Of a DNA stretch of 64,000 bases, positions 12,688 to 24,712 are shown piece after piece. A model generated the notes under the pieces. That model was given only the letters and a program-made list of their open reading frames with translations, did not search any database and was not told the DNA's origin. The position numbers and the translations under genes are program-made. Source of the DNA: Gibbula magus (Eukaryota; Mollusca; Gastropoda; Trochida; Trochidae); the NCBI GenBank assembly GCA_936450465.1, contig OW388299.1, forward strand, positions 41,551,548 through 41,615,547, given 5' to 3'. Within the stretch, counting starts at the first letter, position 1. Each line of letters opens with the position of its first letter.

Positions 12688-13100
12688 ATTGACAAACCAT
12701 CTTCTCATATTTAGTTGTGGAACTACTTCATTTTCAAGCTAGGTCACACACCATGCTGTTCAACAATAGTTCACATTAATTAGAAGCTCTAAGGGTGAGC
12801 TTTAGTATATCCCATACTAAGTTACTCAAATAATTACTATACACAAGGTAGTTCATATTCTTGCATGACCTCGACATGTAAATAACTTTCCATTTATTGT
12901 CAATCCATCTTTTCATATTTAGTTTTGGAACTACTTCGTTAACAAGCTTGGTCATGCTGTTCAACAATAATTCAAATAAGTTGGAAGCACTAAGAATAAG
13001 TTATAGCACACCGCATACTTAGTTATTAGGTTCTACACATAGTTACCTACAAGTATACAAAGTGAAGTATATATTTTTGCATGAACCTCGATATGTAGAA
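12688..13100. repeat. 208-bp tandem duplication, 2 copies
   Basis: The first copy begins near ttgacaaaccatct (12690) and the second near ttgtcaatccatct (12898). Both run through ggaactacttc, atgctgttcaacaata and ttgcatga.cctcga in the same order. The copies have diverged by several indels. The minus-strand frame 12776-12967 reads through the junction and has no known motif. Confidence 0.8.
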
Positions 13101-13212
13101 GCGTGGTAATTAAGGACATTGATATGACATTGCAGGATAATATAATGACAATATTTTGAAATTTAATTTCGTATATTGGGTTACATTTTGTTACTACTTA
13201 TGATTTTGGCTT

Positions 13213-13660
13213 CATCGCTTATTATCACCCGTCGCGCGTTTGGCGCGAAGCGGGGGATATTGCATTCGGCTGCGTCCGTCCCTACGTACGTATGTCCGTA
13301 CGAAATGGAATAACTACTATTCACTGCATTCTTTTCATATTTTGGATATGGGGTTTTCATAGGGAGAGTAATGTTCCTACAGAGGTTCGCGATCTTGACC
13401 TTCATTTCAAGGTCACAACGAGACTTTGTTATTTTATCTTTGTCAGCAGGATATCTCAAGAACCATTCACTGGATTCTCTTCATATCTTACACATAGCTT
13501 CTCCAAGGAAAGGCGATGGGCTGATTAGATTGTGGTGACATTAATCTCAAGGCCACAGTGGAACTTTGAATTTTTCGACATGTTTGACAGTTGATTTTGC
13601 TTATCTTGACATTATTTTTCAAGTTTGAAGTATTAATTTGCGGCGGGGGATCATGCCACC
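13213..13660 (+). mobile_element. Dispersed element Y, copy 1 (cgtccgt-type)
   Basis: A GC-rich start with ggcgcgaagcgggggatat and a cgtccgtccctacgtacg stretch is followed by AT-rich sequence and ends near gcggcgggggatcatgcc. The blocks gggagagtaat, gtcagca.gatat, aagaaccattca and agtggaact recur in the same order at 48340-48635. Mollusc genomes carry many repeats with a cgtccgtccg start; this one is of undetermined class. Confidence 0.6.
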
Positions 13661-14944
13661 TTAGTGACAACTACTTGTTGCATGAACATTATTGTCAGTG
13701 ACATTTCTAGGCTCGTGTGCATCTCTATGATCAGTGATTTGAAGTTTTTCATTTTCTAATTAAGTTTATATTAAAATTGACTGTGCGATTTTTCTGTTAA
13801 GTTAATCAATTGAAATGACAATTCTGAACTCGAGTGGAACTTCACCATTGCGAAGTACTTCATTTTCCGTTAAGTACATTTTAGAAACGTTAATTAATGA
13901 GTTAGTTAAAAGCATCTGCTAACGAGATTTAACTAGTAGATCAGTGTTATAAACTGTTATAATGTCCAACATCTGTTGAGAAGTTTAATGGCATTTGGTT
14001 ACTTAATCAGCTGTCTTGCTTTTTAAAATAATTGAACTTTTTCTATCATAGGTGTTTAATTCATCCCATACATAACTTTCAAATTGGACTATCAGTTTTT
14101 ATTGTAATATAATAGTCTAAGAATCCAGAAAAGAGTAAAGTCAAATACTGCAAGAGAGAACATATTTTCGCCCGTGTAGATTTGTTGGAACGCTCATCAT
14201 CTCCTTGCAATTAAGATATTCGAAATCTTCTAAACATTCCCCTCTCGTTAGTTTCGAAATAAGTATCAGCTTGTATTCTAACAGTTACATTTTCTATGTA
14301 TGTAGGTGGAGTAGTATTGGTTTATTAATGTTTAAACAATCGATTACATCAGGTGCATGTACGTCAATCATCAACACAAGTACTTTTGTTTGCCCCCCAG
14401 AACCCCCGACAATTCTATGACAAGCAAAGGATATTAATCACAATAATACATTTCAGAATAGGTTATCCATATGTCAGTCAGATTTAGTTTTATAACATCG
14501 TAACAGACTTATAATGACATGATATATCCACTTTAGTTTTCAAATACACTTAGTTATATTAGAAATGAACGCCATAAAATATTCAATTGAAGATTGAATA
14601 ACATATTAATCATGATTGATGACATCTTGTCCTTTCAGTTAAGAGAAATTCTAGGAATATCGTTGCAGTTTTTATTAAACGCACTAAATTAGTTTCTATA
14701 GTTGAACATGGGGTCCATGAACTGTGTTTAATAATTATCGTGAATAAAAATGGAATGCCAAAGGTTCAAATTAAAGACTTAGAACATATAACCAAGTTTG
14801 AAAATATACTTATACTGTTTTATTGTAATCCATTGTTGTAATCATCAACACTGATTTTAATTACATTCAGAATGTTTAAAATCAATAACGAATCCTCCAA
14901 ACGATATTCTAGTAAAATTGAGTAAATTTATTTGTGCAGGATTG
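13661..14944. other. Anonymous AT-rich DNA
   Basis: I see no repeat or coding signal here. The frame 14205-14420 has no recognisable motif. Confidence 0.5.
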
Positions 14945-15261
14945 AGGTGAGGTGAGGTGAGGTGAGGTGAGTTGGGGTTTAAGGCCGCTTTCAAGAGTAT
15001 TTCACTTATATCGCGGCTGCTAGGGAGAAAGCCCGCAACGCCATGTGGCTATGCACTGCGGTGAAACCTGCGAGCAGCGGCTGGAACTAGCGAAACATGG
15101 GTGGTACTACGCTGAAATTCAGTGTAGCATTGCACCCAAACATTACTGCGTGTAGAACTGTTCTCTCCTGTAGACAAAGTTGCCGTGCCCCTGGCGGGAT
15201 TCGAACCCCGGACCTCTTGATCCGAAGTCGAACTCGCTAACCACTGCGCTATCCCGCCCCC
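14945..15261 (-). mobile_element. Full-length tRNA-derived SINE (family S1)
   Basis: Read on the minus strand it begins with a tRNA-like head (gggggcgggatagcgcagtg, B box ggttcgaatcc). It continues through a conserved body (agaacagttctac..., gcaggtttcaccgcag) and ends cttgaaagcggccttaaacc with a run of CACCT units (ggtga on the plus strand at 14945-14970). The open frames over it, with GRDSAVVSEF and similar strings, are the usual spurious readings of a tRNA head. A clear target-site duplication is not visible. Confidence 0.9.
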
Positions 15262-15753
15262 TTGTAAGAAGGCGAACAACGAAAATTTTATGGCATGACG
15301 CCAGACATGAGGCATGCAATAAGCTCATTACACCGTTCAGGTTTGATGCTCTGAAGAATAAAGGCAACACATTTGCCTTCAAACATAAAGTGACTACTTG
15401 TCGTTACTGCATTCAGAACGCAAAATCGTAGACGAAACTTTACATCAAATAAAAATACGAACCTTAATATAATCGTCGTAGTAGGTATACATGTTTCTAA
15501 TAACACAAAATATGAAAAACGGTTTCCCCAATTACTATTGTATTATGAAAACCTTTTTCATTCACCTCAATTCAATAAAAGTAAAATACCAGAGGAATAC
15601 TTTGTCCTGACATTTTCAAAAGCCATACTCAGTCATTGTTAGCTCATTAGTCAGTTTGATTATACCATAATGGAACCTATTTTAGTATTTGCTTTTACTG
15701 TGACCAGTCTGTCAATTATTTAACAAATTCTTCCCAAAATTTGTCTGCCTGTC
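15262..15753. other. Anonymous DNA
   Basis: No feature was recognised between the SINE and the next tandem duplication. Confidence 0.5.
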
Positions 15754-16048
15754 GTCACTTGAAAGTATGTGAAATTAACCATATCGAAAATATTACAGGT
15801 TTAACTCAAGTGTCAAGACAAGGTTAATGATTTTGATTCTGTGATTGACAGTTAACTTACAAAAAACGTTTGACCAGGGTCTTGAGGTGAATTTGAGAGA
15901 GTCACTTGAACATTTGTTATATTAACCATATCGAAATTGTTACAGTTTCAACTCAAATGTCAGGACAAGGGCAATATGTTTATAGTTTTGAATGTCAGTT
16001 TCTGACAGTGACAGTTATCTTACAAAACATGTTTGATCTGGGTCTTGA
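15754..16048. repeat. 147-bp tandem duplication, 2 copies
   Basis: Unit 1 starts gtcacttgaaag at 15754 and unit 2 starts gtcacttgaaca at 15901, exactly 147 bases apart. Shared anchors in both are attaaccatatcga, ttacag, caactcaa or taactcaa, and gggtcttgag.tgaatttgag. A 108-codon frame, 15906-16232, covers unit 2 but unit 1 does not keep it open, so it is not supported as coding. Confidence 0.85.
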
Positions 16049-16866
16049 GCTGAATTTGAGGAAGTCAAGTTGTGATTGTATCAACTGCTCTTGTTGTATG
16101 AGCTGTATCCCCTCGTTGACAGGTTCATACAGGATTAAATGGGAGTCTGGAAAATTGACCTGCGCACAGGAAAGCAATGACATCCTTGACATGTTTTTAA
16201 TTCAACAACAAAATTTTATTTCTTACTACTAATCTACACCTACGGGATCAATAGAGGTAGGTATAACGTGGTACTGATTGAAAGAGTCCTGTTTAAATCA
16301 AATAATAATAACATGTATAATTTTAGCCTTGTTGATACCATTTTGAAACTCGAAGCACACCTATCCTTACAACAAATCTTACTGGTTTCATGTTGATAGA
16401 GATGGTTGGTGATGGAGAGTTTCATTTTGTAATACTATTACCATGTTAGTTAAGCCATGATTCTGAGTCGAAACACATATTACAGGAACGACACCATACT
16501 CTAATACATACAAGGTCTTCTGATGTCAATTCAAGATTCATGATACGGTATTTCCATCTACATTTCTCATTATAAGTTCAAAGTATATTTCTCGTGAGTT
16601 ATGTTAATGATCAGTAATGAAAAAGAAATTGTATAGCATTCATTCGTTTGCCATTGTAAACGATGAAATTGATAAAAAATAACAAGTATTTACTCATTTG
16701 GTTCAGTGATATTAAAATGTTGCTGTTGGAGGGCAACCTGTTGATGAGGTTTTTACCACCAATCGTTACAAAGATGGAATCTTCTAACTTAACTTGTCAT
16801 TGCCAGATACAAATTTTCCCCATTGCCGGGGTCCATTATTTTTAAGTAATGGAAAGTAACGTGGTG
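16049..16866. other. Anonymous AT-rich DNA
   Basis: No recognisable element was seen. The short frames lack motifs. Confidence 0.5.
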
Positions 16867-17085
16867 ATTGGGGTTTAACGATACTTTCAAGAGCATATCA
16901 CTTATATCAAGACTGCTAGTGACTGCAACGCCATTGAGGCAATGCATTGCGGTGAAACCTGCCATCATAGGCTAGCTGGAACCAGCGAAGCACAGAACCT
17001 TACTGAATGAGGAACAGTTCTCTACATCAAAGTTGACGAATCTTTGGCGGAATTTAAACCCTGAACTTTTGAATATTAAAATACA
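16867..17085 (-). mobile_element. Degenerate S1 SINE
   Basis: The plus strand reads ggggtttaacgatactttca, then atcacttatatca, then gcggtgaaacctgcc, then caaagttgacgaatc and ggcggaatttaaaccctgaa. These match in order the complement of the S1 tail, body and B-box region. The head beyond the B box has decayed, so this is an old copy. Confidence 0.75.
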
Positions 17086-18077
17086 GTAAAATGTGGGCTG
17101 GGGGGTTGGGTTTGCAAAATTCGGCATAATGATTTGAAATATTTTCCAAGAAATGGATAGGCATAGGAAAGAACATTTAGTCGAAGTTATTGGCTTCTGT
17201 ATTTCGTTTTCCCTGTAAAATGTGCATTTATGATTGTCAAACTTAAAAATCAATAAGGTTTAACTTGTGCTCTCGAAGTTATCGTTACATTTTAGGCGCA
17301 TGTCAATCCAAAATTGTAGATTTATTTCACACATTTGAAAGAGTTAAAATTAATTGCACAACTGATAACCAACTAAATATTTAAATATATGTGTTGCAAA
17401 ACTGCAAAGATATCCATAACCCTAAATACATTGTTTGATAACCCAACTGACCCAGTAACCTATGAAACTGCCTAAAGCTTCCGTCTGACAGAATATGACA
17501 TTAATCATGAGACATGTACACTCTTTGTAAATCCAGACATCATGAAATCAGCTGCCTACCAACATGCAAGTTAAAGCTGGTAAACTGCTCTGTCGTGTTT
17601 GTCCAGTCTTGGATGAAGAAAGAGTCCCTAAAACTCTTCCTTCGAGTCACATTTTCTCTTTTAAGCCTTGATGTCGACTAATTAATCTGCAGCATCACGT
17701 TTGGGTCATGGTTGCATTTCCCACACAGCATGTTGAACTTTGATTAGGGATATGAGATGTAAGTCCCCGGAAGACTTTCATGTCACGATGATGGTTCTCT
17801 TGATGCTCCTTCTTTGTGGAGTTCACTTCATCATTCATGCGAGGTATATCAACCATAATTGGGATTGGATGACCAGAGAAATTTGTAAAGCAGGTGAACG
17901 AACGTGGATGAAAGTTTATCATTGATCAAACATTAATTCAAGAAAATGCATTTACTCTTCAAAGGTTGAAAGATACACGTTCTCCATAACATGTTGACTT
18001 CTTGTACTTTGGCCCACATTTTCATTTCATTTCATTCAAGAATTTGAATTCCAATGTGTTATGGTTAGCTTGGGTAT
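17086..18077. other. Anonymous AT-rich DNA
   Basis: No repeat family was recognised. The segment ctgtc.tgttt.tccagtctt followed by ggatgaag near 17590-17615 resembles the complement of 46890-46920, but the match is too short to define a family. Confidence 0.4.
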
Positions 18078-18306
18078 TAAGGGTTAAACGACACTTTCAA
18101 GTATTTTACATATTTCACGGATTTCATGAACACAGCCCGCACAAAGCTTGCTGTGAAACCTGCAAGCTGCGCAGGAATTCGATGGAACACTGTATCAACA
18201 CCTTACTTCATGTTGAACATCTCTCTACAACAGACAATTTCAGGGATTCAAACCCTGAATCTCTTGATCAGACATTGTTTGTTCTAACCACTGCGATATC
18301 CCATCA
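18078..18306 (-). mobile_element. Degenerate S1 SINE, head partly kept
   Basis: The tail complement gggttaaacgacactttcaa, the body gtgaaacctgcaagc, and the head gattcaaaccctgaatctct plus ctaaccactgcgatatccc are all recognisable in order. The element is diverged throughout, marking it as an old insertion. Confidence 0.8.
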
Positions 18307-19092
18307 CTCATTTCTTTAGTCGACAATGTTCCCTCCTTATATTAGAAACTTACTGCAGCGGATCTACCTTTACTTTAAGGAACGTACGTTACTGTATACA
18401 TACATCAGAGAATAAAGGGAATCCGGCTTTGTGTTTATGAGAAATACCATTCTAAATAAAGATTTAAGTAGGCAAGTACATACATTTATACAGTGTTCTT
18501 TCATAACTTATACTGCAATATTCACAATAGTAAATAATTGAATCTAACACATTCCAATATTTGTATAAGATAACAATAAGTGGACATTTTAAAGTTGTTG
18601 AACACTGACGGTTTATCATTTATGATTAATCAAATCACTAAAAAGTTTGAGTGCAGTAAAGCTTTATGTCTCACATAGCCAGTGTTGAATTTAATCATAT
18701 ATGTTCAGTTTATTAAACCCGATTTCACACTCAAGATGAGAATGCGATATCTACACATAGTTAAATTTTCATGTAATCAACACGCCCCATGGTAATTAAA
18801 TTCGGTATTAGTTTTATATAATTAGGTCGGATGACAAATAGCCTTTGTTTGGACATACAGACATCCAGATTTCAATGAGATATAATAGAACTATAATGAA
18901 ATAGAGTTAATGTTATTTATCAACGTCAGCTGTACGGTCAAAGAGGGGAGTTTGTGGACTTCCTAAGGTCATGTAACACTCTTATCTCAAAGTATTAACA
19001 TTTACCAAAATGTTTATCGTTTTCCCCTTTGACAAGGGAATAATAAGGGAAAGCTCGGAGGGAGTTATCACAGGTTGTGTTTGATTTAACAA

Positions 19093-19440
19093 CACGAGGG
19101 TGGAATCAGCGCATGCGCTTTGGTGTTTCTAATCAAATGCATTGAATAAAACTCGAGTGTTGACTCACCCAGAGACGACTCGTAGGTCTCGATTCGACTC
19201 GACGGCGTTTGATTTGTTAACTCAACGATCAAGTCTGCAAATCAAACGCAGCCTTTGATGCAGGAAGCTGTCTGCTGATACAGAGATACTTGATGTGACG
19301 ACTGCCGAGAGCAGTTACATGTACAATACACAACCATCATAACCATCGTACAGAATACAGTCACAGGGCAAAAATGTTTTAGTTTGTAACATCATGACTT
19401 CAGCAACGTCTTTTTCCTGAATCTAATTCCACATAACAAA
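19093..19440. other. Copy-B-only insertion with a 12-bp perfect hairpin
   Basis: Relative to duplication copy A (near 515-530), about 345 extra bases lie between aacaac and ataacaaaatgattttgc. The segment is more GC-rich than its flanks. At its centre gcgtttgatttg (19205-19216) and caaatcaaacgc (19238-19249) are perfect inverted repeats around a 21-base loop. No terminal repeats or coding frame are seen. Confidence 0.55.
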
Positions 19441-20487
19441 ATGATTTTGCCATTCTATAGTAATAAAATCATTCCTATCCTTCATTAAAAAAGGTCTGGT
19501 TTTCTTGCCGCTTCAAACACCTTGCAACAATTGGTTCGAACGAATTTGTAAACGCAAAACATATAAACTTTTTTTATGGCTCGATTTCATGATTTCATTT
19601 CTGTGCTCTGGTCTCACGAATTCAAATAAATTTAACATTTAGCTAAAACTCCTAAGAGACTCTGAACAAATATATTTGCTGTATATATGTATACGAAATA
19701 GTGAGTAAATAATGATTACCAGTTGTTAAAGTAGTTCCAGGAGACACGTGACTATCAAAGATTTACTCATGCTGTCAAGGTTGTCGCGACTGGGTGATGG
19801 AGGTCTCCCCTGGTGGAACTGAAATAAGAAACAGAATAATATTATTCAATTATTCAACTGATTGAAACAAGAAGTAAGTGACCTCTTGTGTTAATACTTT
19901 GCAAATCCTGAAACACAAAATATGATTCTAAACCATTTAAAAACATATACATATCAACTTTAAAAAGATCTTTACCACAACTTCATTCAATAGAACAAGA
20001 GTTATAAATCTAAGAAATTAAATAACTATCTATTGATTCCGCATCAATGAGTTTAACCTCTCTGTTTCATAAGAATGCAAGTAAGTTTGCCTGTGCAATC
20101 GTTTGTAAATGATCGTAGTGTAAAGGATTCTATCATGAATAAAACATGCTTTTATGTCTACATAGAATTATGATTATAATAGGCCTTGTGTGAAAAAATC
20201 GTTCTTTTCACCTTTCAAACATTATCTGTAATGTATACAAAAATTTACTTCAATCAGTGTTATATATTCTACCAATGAGCTGAAATATACGTTTTCTGGT
20301 AACACTACACTAGAAACAGGATATTGGTAGCATATAAATGGTCCTTGTTTTGAAAATATAAATAACTAATACCATAACCATGTCATTGAGGAACTGGTTA
20401 AACTGTTATGCAGATAACTTGGAATAGAACTTATTGCATGTATTTGAGGGAGAACTAACTTAGAGTACTTGATGGTCAAACTTATTA

Positions 20488-21180
20488 GCTCATCAGGCCC
20501 GAAAGGCCCGATGGGCTTATGGCATGGCATGGCGTCCGGCGTCCGGCGTCCGGCGTTCGCCCATCCGTCCTTCTGTCCGTTAACTTTTCACATTTTCGAC
20601 TTCTTCTCGAGAACCAAAGACTCTAGAGAGCTGACATTTTATGTGCTTGGCTCATTGGCTAATAAGGATTCTATATTGTAGATTTCGTGACCCCGTGACC
20701 CCAAATGGGGTCACAGGGGTCCCAACCTTAAAACCTATTTTCATTTTCTTCTCCAGTTCAAAAAGGTCTAGAAAGCTTAAATGCTGTGTGCAGACTCCTT
20801 GGCCAATGGGGATTCTAAATTGTAGATTTCGTGACCCCGTGACCCCAATGGGGTCACAAGGGTCATAACCTTAAAACCTATTTTCATCTTCTTCTCCAGT
20901 TCCAAAAGGTCTAGACAGCTGAAATGAGTTGTGCAGACTCCTTGGCTAATGGGGATTGTAAATTATAGACTTCGTGACCTTGTTTGTCCAAATGGGGTCA
21001 CAAGCCTCTTTTAATCGTCTTCTCCAGTACCAATCCAGGTCTTAAGATTCCTTGGCCAATGGGGATTCTAAATTGTAAAACTTATTTTCGACTTCTTTTC
21101 CAGTATGAAAAGCTCTAGAACAAGAACAATTTATTTCGGATTTGCAAACAATACAGATCCGATGAGCTACAGAGCCCATA
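20488..21180 (+). mobile_element. Non-autonomous element with agctcatc ends and internal tandem repeat
   Basis: The left end reads ttagctcatcaggcccgaaa then ggcccgatgggct, followed by a ggcgtcc triplication. The right end reads gatccgatgagctacagagc. The outer motif tagctcatc appears inverted at both ends. Between them lies the ~144-bp tandem array. Elements that open with a gctcatcaggcc...gatgggct palindrome are common in mollusc genomes, but I cannot assign a superfamily. It forms part of the block missing from duplication copy A. Confidence 0.65.
20585..21125 (+). repeat. ~144-bp tandem repeat inside the element, about 4 units
   Basis: The anchor ggattcta or ggattgta occurs at 20666, 20810, 20953 and 21063, so spacings are 144, 143 and 110. 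Each unit holds tgtagatttcgtgacc, an inverted gacccc/ggggtc pair around a short spacer, cttctccagt and aggtctaga. The last unit has a deletion. The two open frames here just read the repeat. Confidence 0.85.
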
Positions 21181-21720
21181 GCACTATTTTTTATTGATTA
21201 CTTTCTTATTGCAGCACGACACTGATTGGTAGAGGATGTAGAGAATTTAAGGTAATACTTGGTAATGATTGAGGTTAATGCTTTACCTGCTTTTTCTAAA
21301 TATTTATTTAATTCAAGACAAAATTACTTCCTGTTTTGAGAAAAAATATGTCATGTAGAGGATATAAAGAAATGCCAATTGTTGTGAATGATGTTTTCTT
21401 GATTTTGCTAAATATGTCGGTCACAATTACCGTAATGAGCCAATATTTCCTGTATAGCGCTCTGTAATATGAACAGGATATGGACAGCAGCTGAGCGCAA
21501 TATAAGTCATGGTTAAGATTAACATAAACCTCTGGTAGGGTTAACCTGATTTTGTAGATTTCATATCTGGAGCAAATTATTATTGTATGAAGCAAATTAC
21601 TTCCTGGTTATAGCAGTGGGTCATCTGATAAAGAACACTGTATAAGACTATCATTGCAGGTAGAAACTGAGGCCCATCGGAATAATTTCATTTAATGATC
21701 CTTGTAAACTTATTATACAG

Positions 21721-21843
21721 AGAATCTCACCAAAGTGTCTTCTGATATCAAATATATCAACACGAGTTGATAAAAGTAACATTTTTACTTTTATCAACAA
21801 GTGTTGATATAGTTGATGTCAGAAGATACGAGGGTGAGATTCT
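21721..21843. mobile_element. 123-bp near-perfect foldback
   Basis: The outer ends are agaatctcacc and ggtgagattct, and the arms of about 57 bases pair almost fully down to ttttatcaac/gttgataaaa around a loop near 21780. The mismatches are few and scattered. A half-length relative lies at 27324-27372 in the opposite direction. This is a snapback or MITE-like structure, and single-stranded it would form a long hairpin. Confidence 0.8.
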
Positions 21844-22157
21844 ATTTATCATTAAAATCATTCTTATCACGTTTGAATGAAAATAATGTACATCTCTGAA
21901 CATAACTCTGACTTCTTATGCGGTGACGTCATAACATCATTACTCGATGATGTAAAAGCCTTGTGAAGTCGACTGTGACATGGCATTTTGAAAAAGCTAC
22001 TGCCAAAACGATGTCTCCCAGAAGATATTTCTCACACAAGAGTTATCTCCTGTGGAATACAGTTTTGGATGATAACAATGGTAAGTAGAGAACCTTATTA
22101 TGGCAAGTATGTACGACCCCCAAACCACACTGGTGCAGAATTTCTTTATCGAAACCT

Positions 22158-22472
22158 GGGGCGGGATAGCGCACTCGTTAGCGCATTCTACTTCGGATCA
22201 AGAGGTACAGGGTTCGAATCCTGTCGGGGCTCTGCAACTTCTGTGGAGAACTGTTCAATATGCATTATGGTTTAGTACAGAGCTTCACTGAATTAAAATG
22301 TAGTACCACCCTATGTTTGCTGGTCCAGCCGAAACTTGCAGCTTTCAACGCAATGCATATCAACAATATTGTTGTGGGCCTTCTCCCTGCAATAATACTA
22401 GCAGTCGTGATATGAATGAAATAACCTTGAAAGCGGCATTAAACACCAACTGGTCTCACCTCATCCAACGCT
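22158..22472 (+). mobile_element. Full-length S1 SINE
   Basis: The head ggggcgggatagcgcactcg, B box gggttcgaatcc, body agaactgttca and tail aaagcggcattaaacacc plus ctcacctcatcc are all present. The B box is intact; the body has moderate divergence. It lies in the 2.3-kb block absent from duplication copy A. No clear target-site duplication was seen. Confidence 0.88.
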
Positions 22473-22947
22473 TAGTTATTATATTTTGTGTACCTCTATA
22501 AGGAATCATATATCGAACCATTTTAAAAAAAATAATGGTTAACACCAATACATGTTAGTTCTTTAAAAATTAAGAGTCTACTTTTAAGAAGTAAATATTA
22601 ATATTATTGAGAAGTAATTGTTGTTTTTGTAGCTAGTTTTGCTCGAATGCCAAGACGAAATAATAATCCTTTAAGATTTTGCTCAAGTACCTGGTGTCAG
22701 CTTTCATAACAGTGGGTCAATAAGCCATGATATAATACACTTATCAAGTAATTTGTCTCATGATCAGACCATTATTACAAATCAAGGTGAACCAATACTG
22801 TTGGTTATGTAAGCTGAAATAAGTGTCATTGATGAAGAAGCCATAACATTTAGCCGTACTGATACTCAGATTGGTTTCACTTGGCTATGGTATTGGTTCT
22901 ATGTGCCGTTCTCCAGGTTAAAAAAAGGGGAGTTTTCTTGCTAACCG

Positions 22948-23002
22948 TTCTCTCCCCACAGAGGTAACTTAAACATTGCTTGCCTTGTTACCTCTGTTAC
23001 AC
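22948..23002. mobile_element. Terminal-motif fragment related to the Mutator-like element
   Basis: This is the copy-B partner of 2114-2165. Here the inverted pair acagaggtaac / gttacctctgt is better preserved, spanning about 40 bases, and resembles the subterminal inverted pair of 33720-34303. Confidence 0.45.
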
Positions 23003-23619
23003 ATGCGACACTTTTTCGGCGAGAGGTAGAGAATCCAGGTGTCTTCCATTCAAAGTCCGTTGTGCAAAATATTGTTACATACTGAATATTCGGTCTGTAA
23101 CCCTTTAAGAGACTGAAAGTCCTTCACAGATTTTGTACAAAACAAAACTCTGACGATTGTTAATTGGAGAAACTAAGATAGGTAACCGTGTTAAAACATT
23201 TCACTGCTAGGGTTTCTTCTTGAAGCAATAAATGTGGCTCACATATAACAGTAGTTAAGTGGGAACAAATGACTTGAGTAACCTATCTAGGTAAGAGAAT
23301 TATTCTAAATAGAAAGACAGAAATTCACGTGCTCTAATGCACATCATTTAGATTGTAACCTACGTTTATTCTCTACATGAATCAAGTGGCTAGTTGGTGT
23401 CTTTTCATATTCAATACATTATTTAAATTATTTATGGTATTTTGGTGATAAGAGTTGAACTTAGAAACTATCAAATTATACATAGTTTCAGGACAAAAGG
23501 CTCGTTTCATATATCTCAATGAAGCAATTGATTATACCTGCTTTTTATATGGACTGAGCCGTGAATCTATTCAAGATGGACATTGCTTTATTATATGATA
23601 TGAAAGGTTCTTGAGATGA

Positions 23620-23930
23620 GGGAGCGGGATAGCGCAGTGGTGAGCGTTCGGCTTCGGATCAAGAGGTCCGGGGTTCGAATCCCGCCAGGGGCACGGCAAC
23701 TTTGTCTGCAGTAGAGAACTGTTCTACACGCAGTTAGGTTTGGGTGCAATGCTACACTGAATTTCAACGTAGTACCATGATTCGCTAGTTCCAGCCGCTG
23801 CTCGCAGGTTTCACCACAATGCATAGCCACATGCTTTTGCGGGATTTCTCCCTGCCATAATACTAGCAGCCGCGATATAAGTGAAATACTCTTGAAAGCG
23901 GCGTTGAACCCCAACTCACCTCACCTCGCC
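23620..23930 (+). mobile_element. Full-length S1 SINE with 11-bp target-site duplication
   Basis: The 11-mer tcttgagatga lies immediately before (23609-23619) and after (23931-23941) the element. The head, A and B boxes, body and tail (ttgaaagcggcgttgaaccc then CACCT units) are close to the family consensus, so it is a recent insertion. Terminal duplications of this size fit LINE-driven target-primed insertion. Confidence 0.93.
23628..23682 (+). promoter_or_regulatory. Pol III A and B boxes of the S1 SINE
   Basis: The A box gatagcgcagtgg (23628-23640) and B box ggttcgaatcc (23672-23682) match the internal promoter of tRNA genes. Both are intact, so this SINE could be transcribed by RNA polymerase III. 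Confidence 0.8.
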
Positions 23931-24518
23931 TCTTGAGATGACTGTCTTAACATGTAAGTTCACTACCCGAAAACTTCAAAGTTCTGCTGAAACCTTGAGA
24001 ATAATGTCATGGTCACCAAAATATAATCAGCTCATTGTCTTATCAAGGAGAGTTGAAGTGTACAATATGGTGAGAAGCCAGTGAACAGTTCTTGAGATGT
24101 CCCGTTGACAAGCTTAACAACCAAGTTCACGGCCGAAAAAGTCACTAAAATCTAATTAGCTCTTGTTGTTCCCTTTTAGAAGCTGTGTATAAGTTAAGGA
24201 TCAAAACCGAGCCGGAGGTTTTGTTTGATAATGTAAGCCCGCGGCAGAGATAAATTGGAAAGGGCCGAGGGGGAGGTGTTGATCTAACTTATGAACTGAT
24301 TAAAGATATAATAAAGACATAATTTTGATTTTGACTTTTATGGTTTCAATGTATTTACTTCTGGGAGTTCAACTGCTATGAAGAGAGCACACCCGCGCCC
24401 TGCACTGCTTTGCGCTCGCTACCCACGCCGTGCACGTGAGCTGCATGCGCTATCTGCCTCGTGGAGTTCACATGATTGTCACTGTGGAAAATACATCATT
24501 GTTCTCCTGGGCCCTTTT

Positions 24519-24580
24519 AGTAGAGTTGTCAAAGGCGCCAGTTTAGTAAGCGGGTGGTGCAGGGTTCGAAACCAGGCATT
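24519..24580 (+). mobile_element. Possible tRNA-derived fragment of another SINE
   Basis: A perfect B box, ggttcgaaacc (24563-24573), follows a tRNA-like aaaggcgccagtttagtaag about 30 bases upstream. The A box is weak and no SINE body or tail follows. It differs from the S1 head, so it may be a second tRNA-related family or a chance match. Confidence 0.35.
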
Positions 24581-24712
24581 CAAAGCTTATGTTTGTGATT
24601 TGTGATTTGTCAAAAATGTGATATTTTGTGGTGGTATTTATTCGAAGAAGGACTTTGAATCAAAGCATTTCAAAACGTGCATAATTCCCAATCAAAATAA
24701 ATGTCCGATAGA

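Noticed and set aside
15049..15506. Overlapping frames with GRDSAVVSEF / RDSNPGPLDPKS-type strings
   Set aside because: They are translations of the tRNA-derived SINE head and body; the same strings recur at 22.2, 23.7, 26.1 and 48.9 kb.
15906..16232. 108-codon frame with several cysteines
   Set aside because: It overlaps one unit of a 147-bp duplication and the sister unit does not keep the frame open.
22158..22232. Possible true tRNA gene
   Set aside because: The head is followed by the S1 SINE body and tail, and the cloverleaf is not cleanly complementary, so it is a tRNA-derived SINE, not a functional tRNA.
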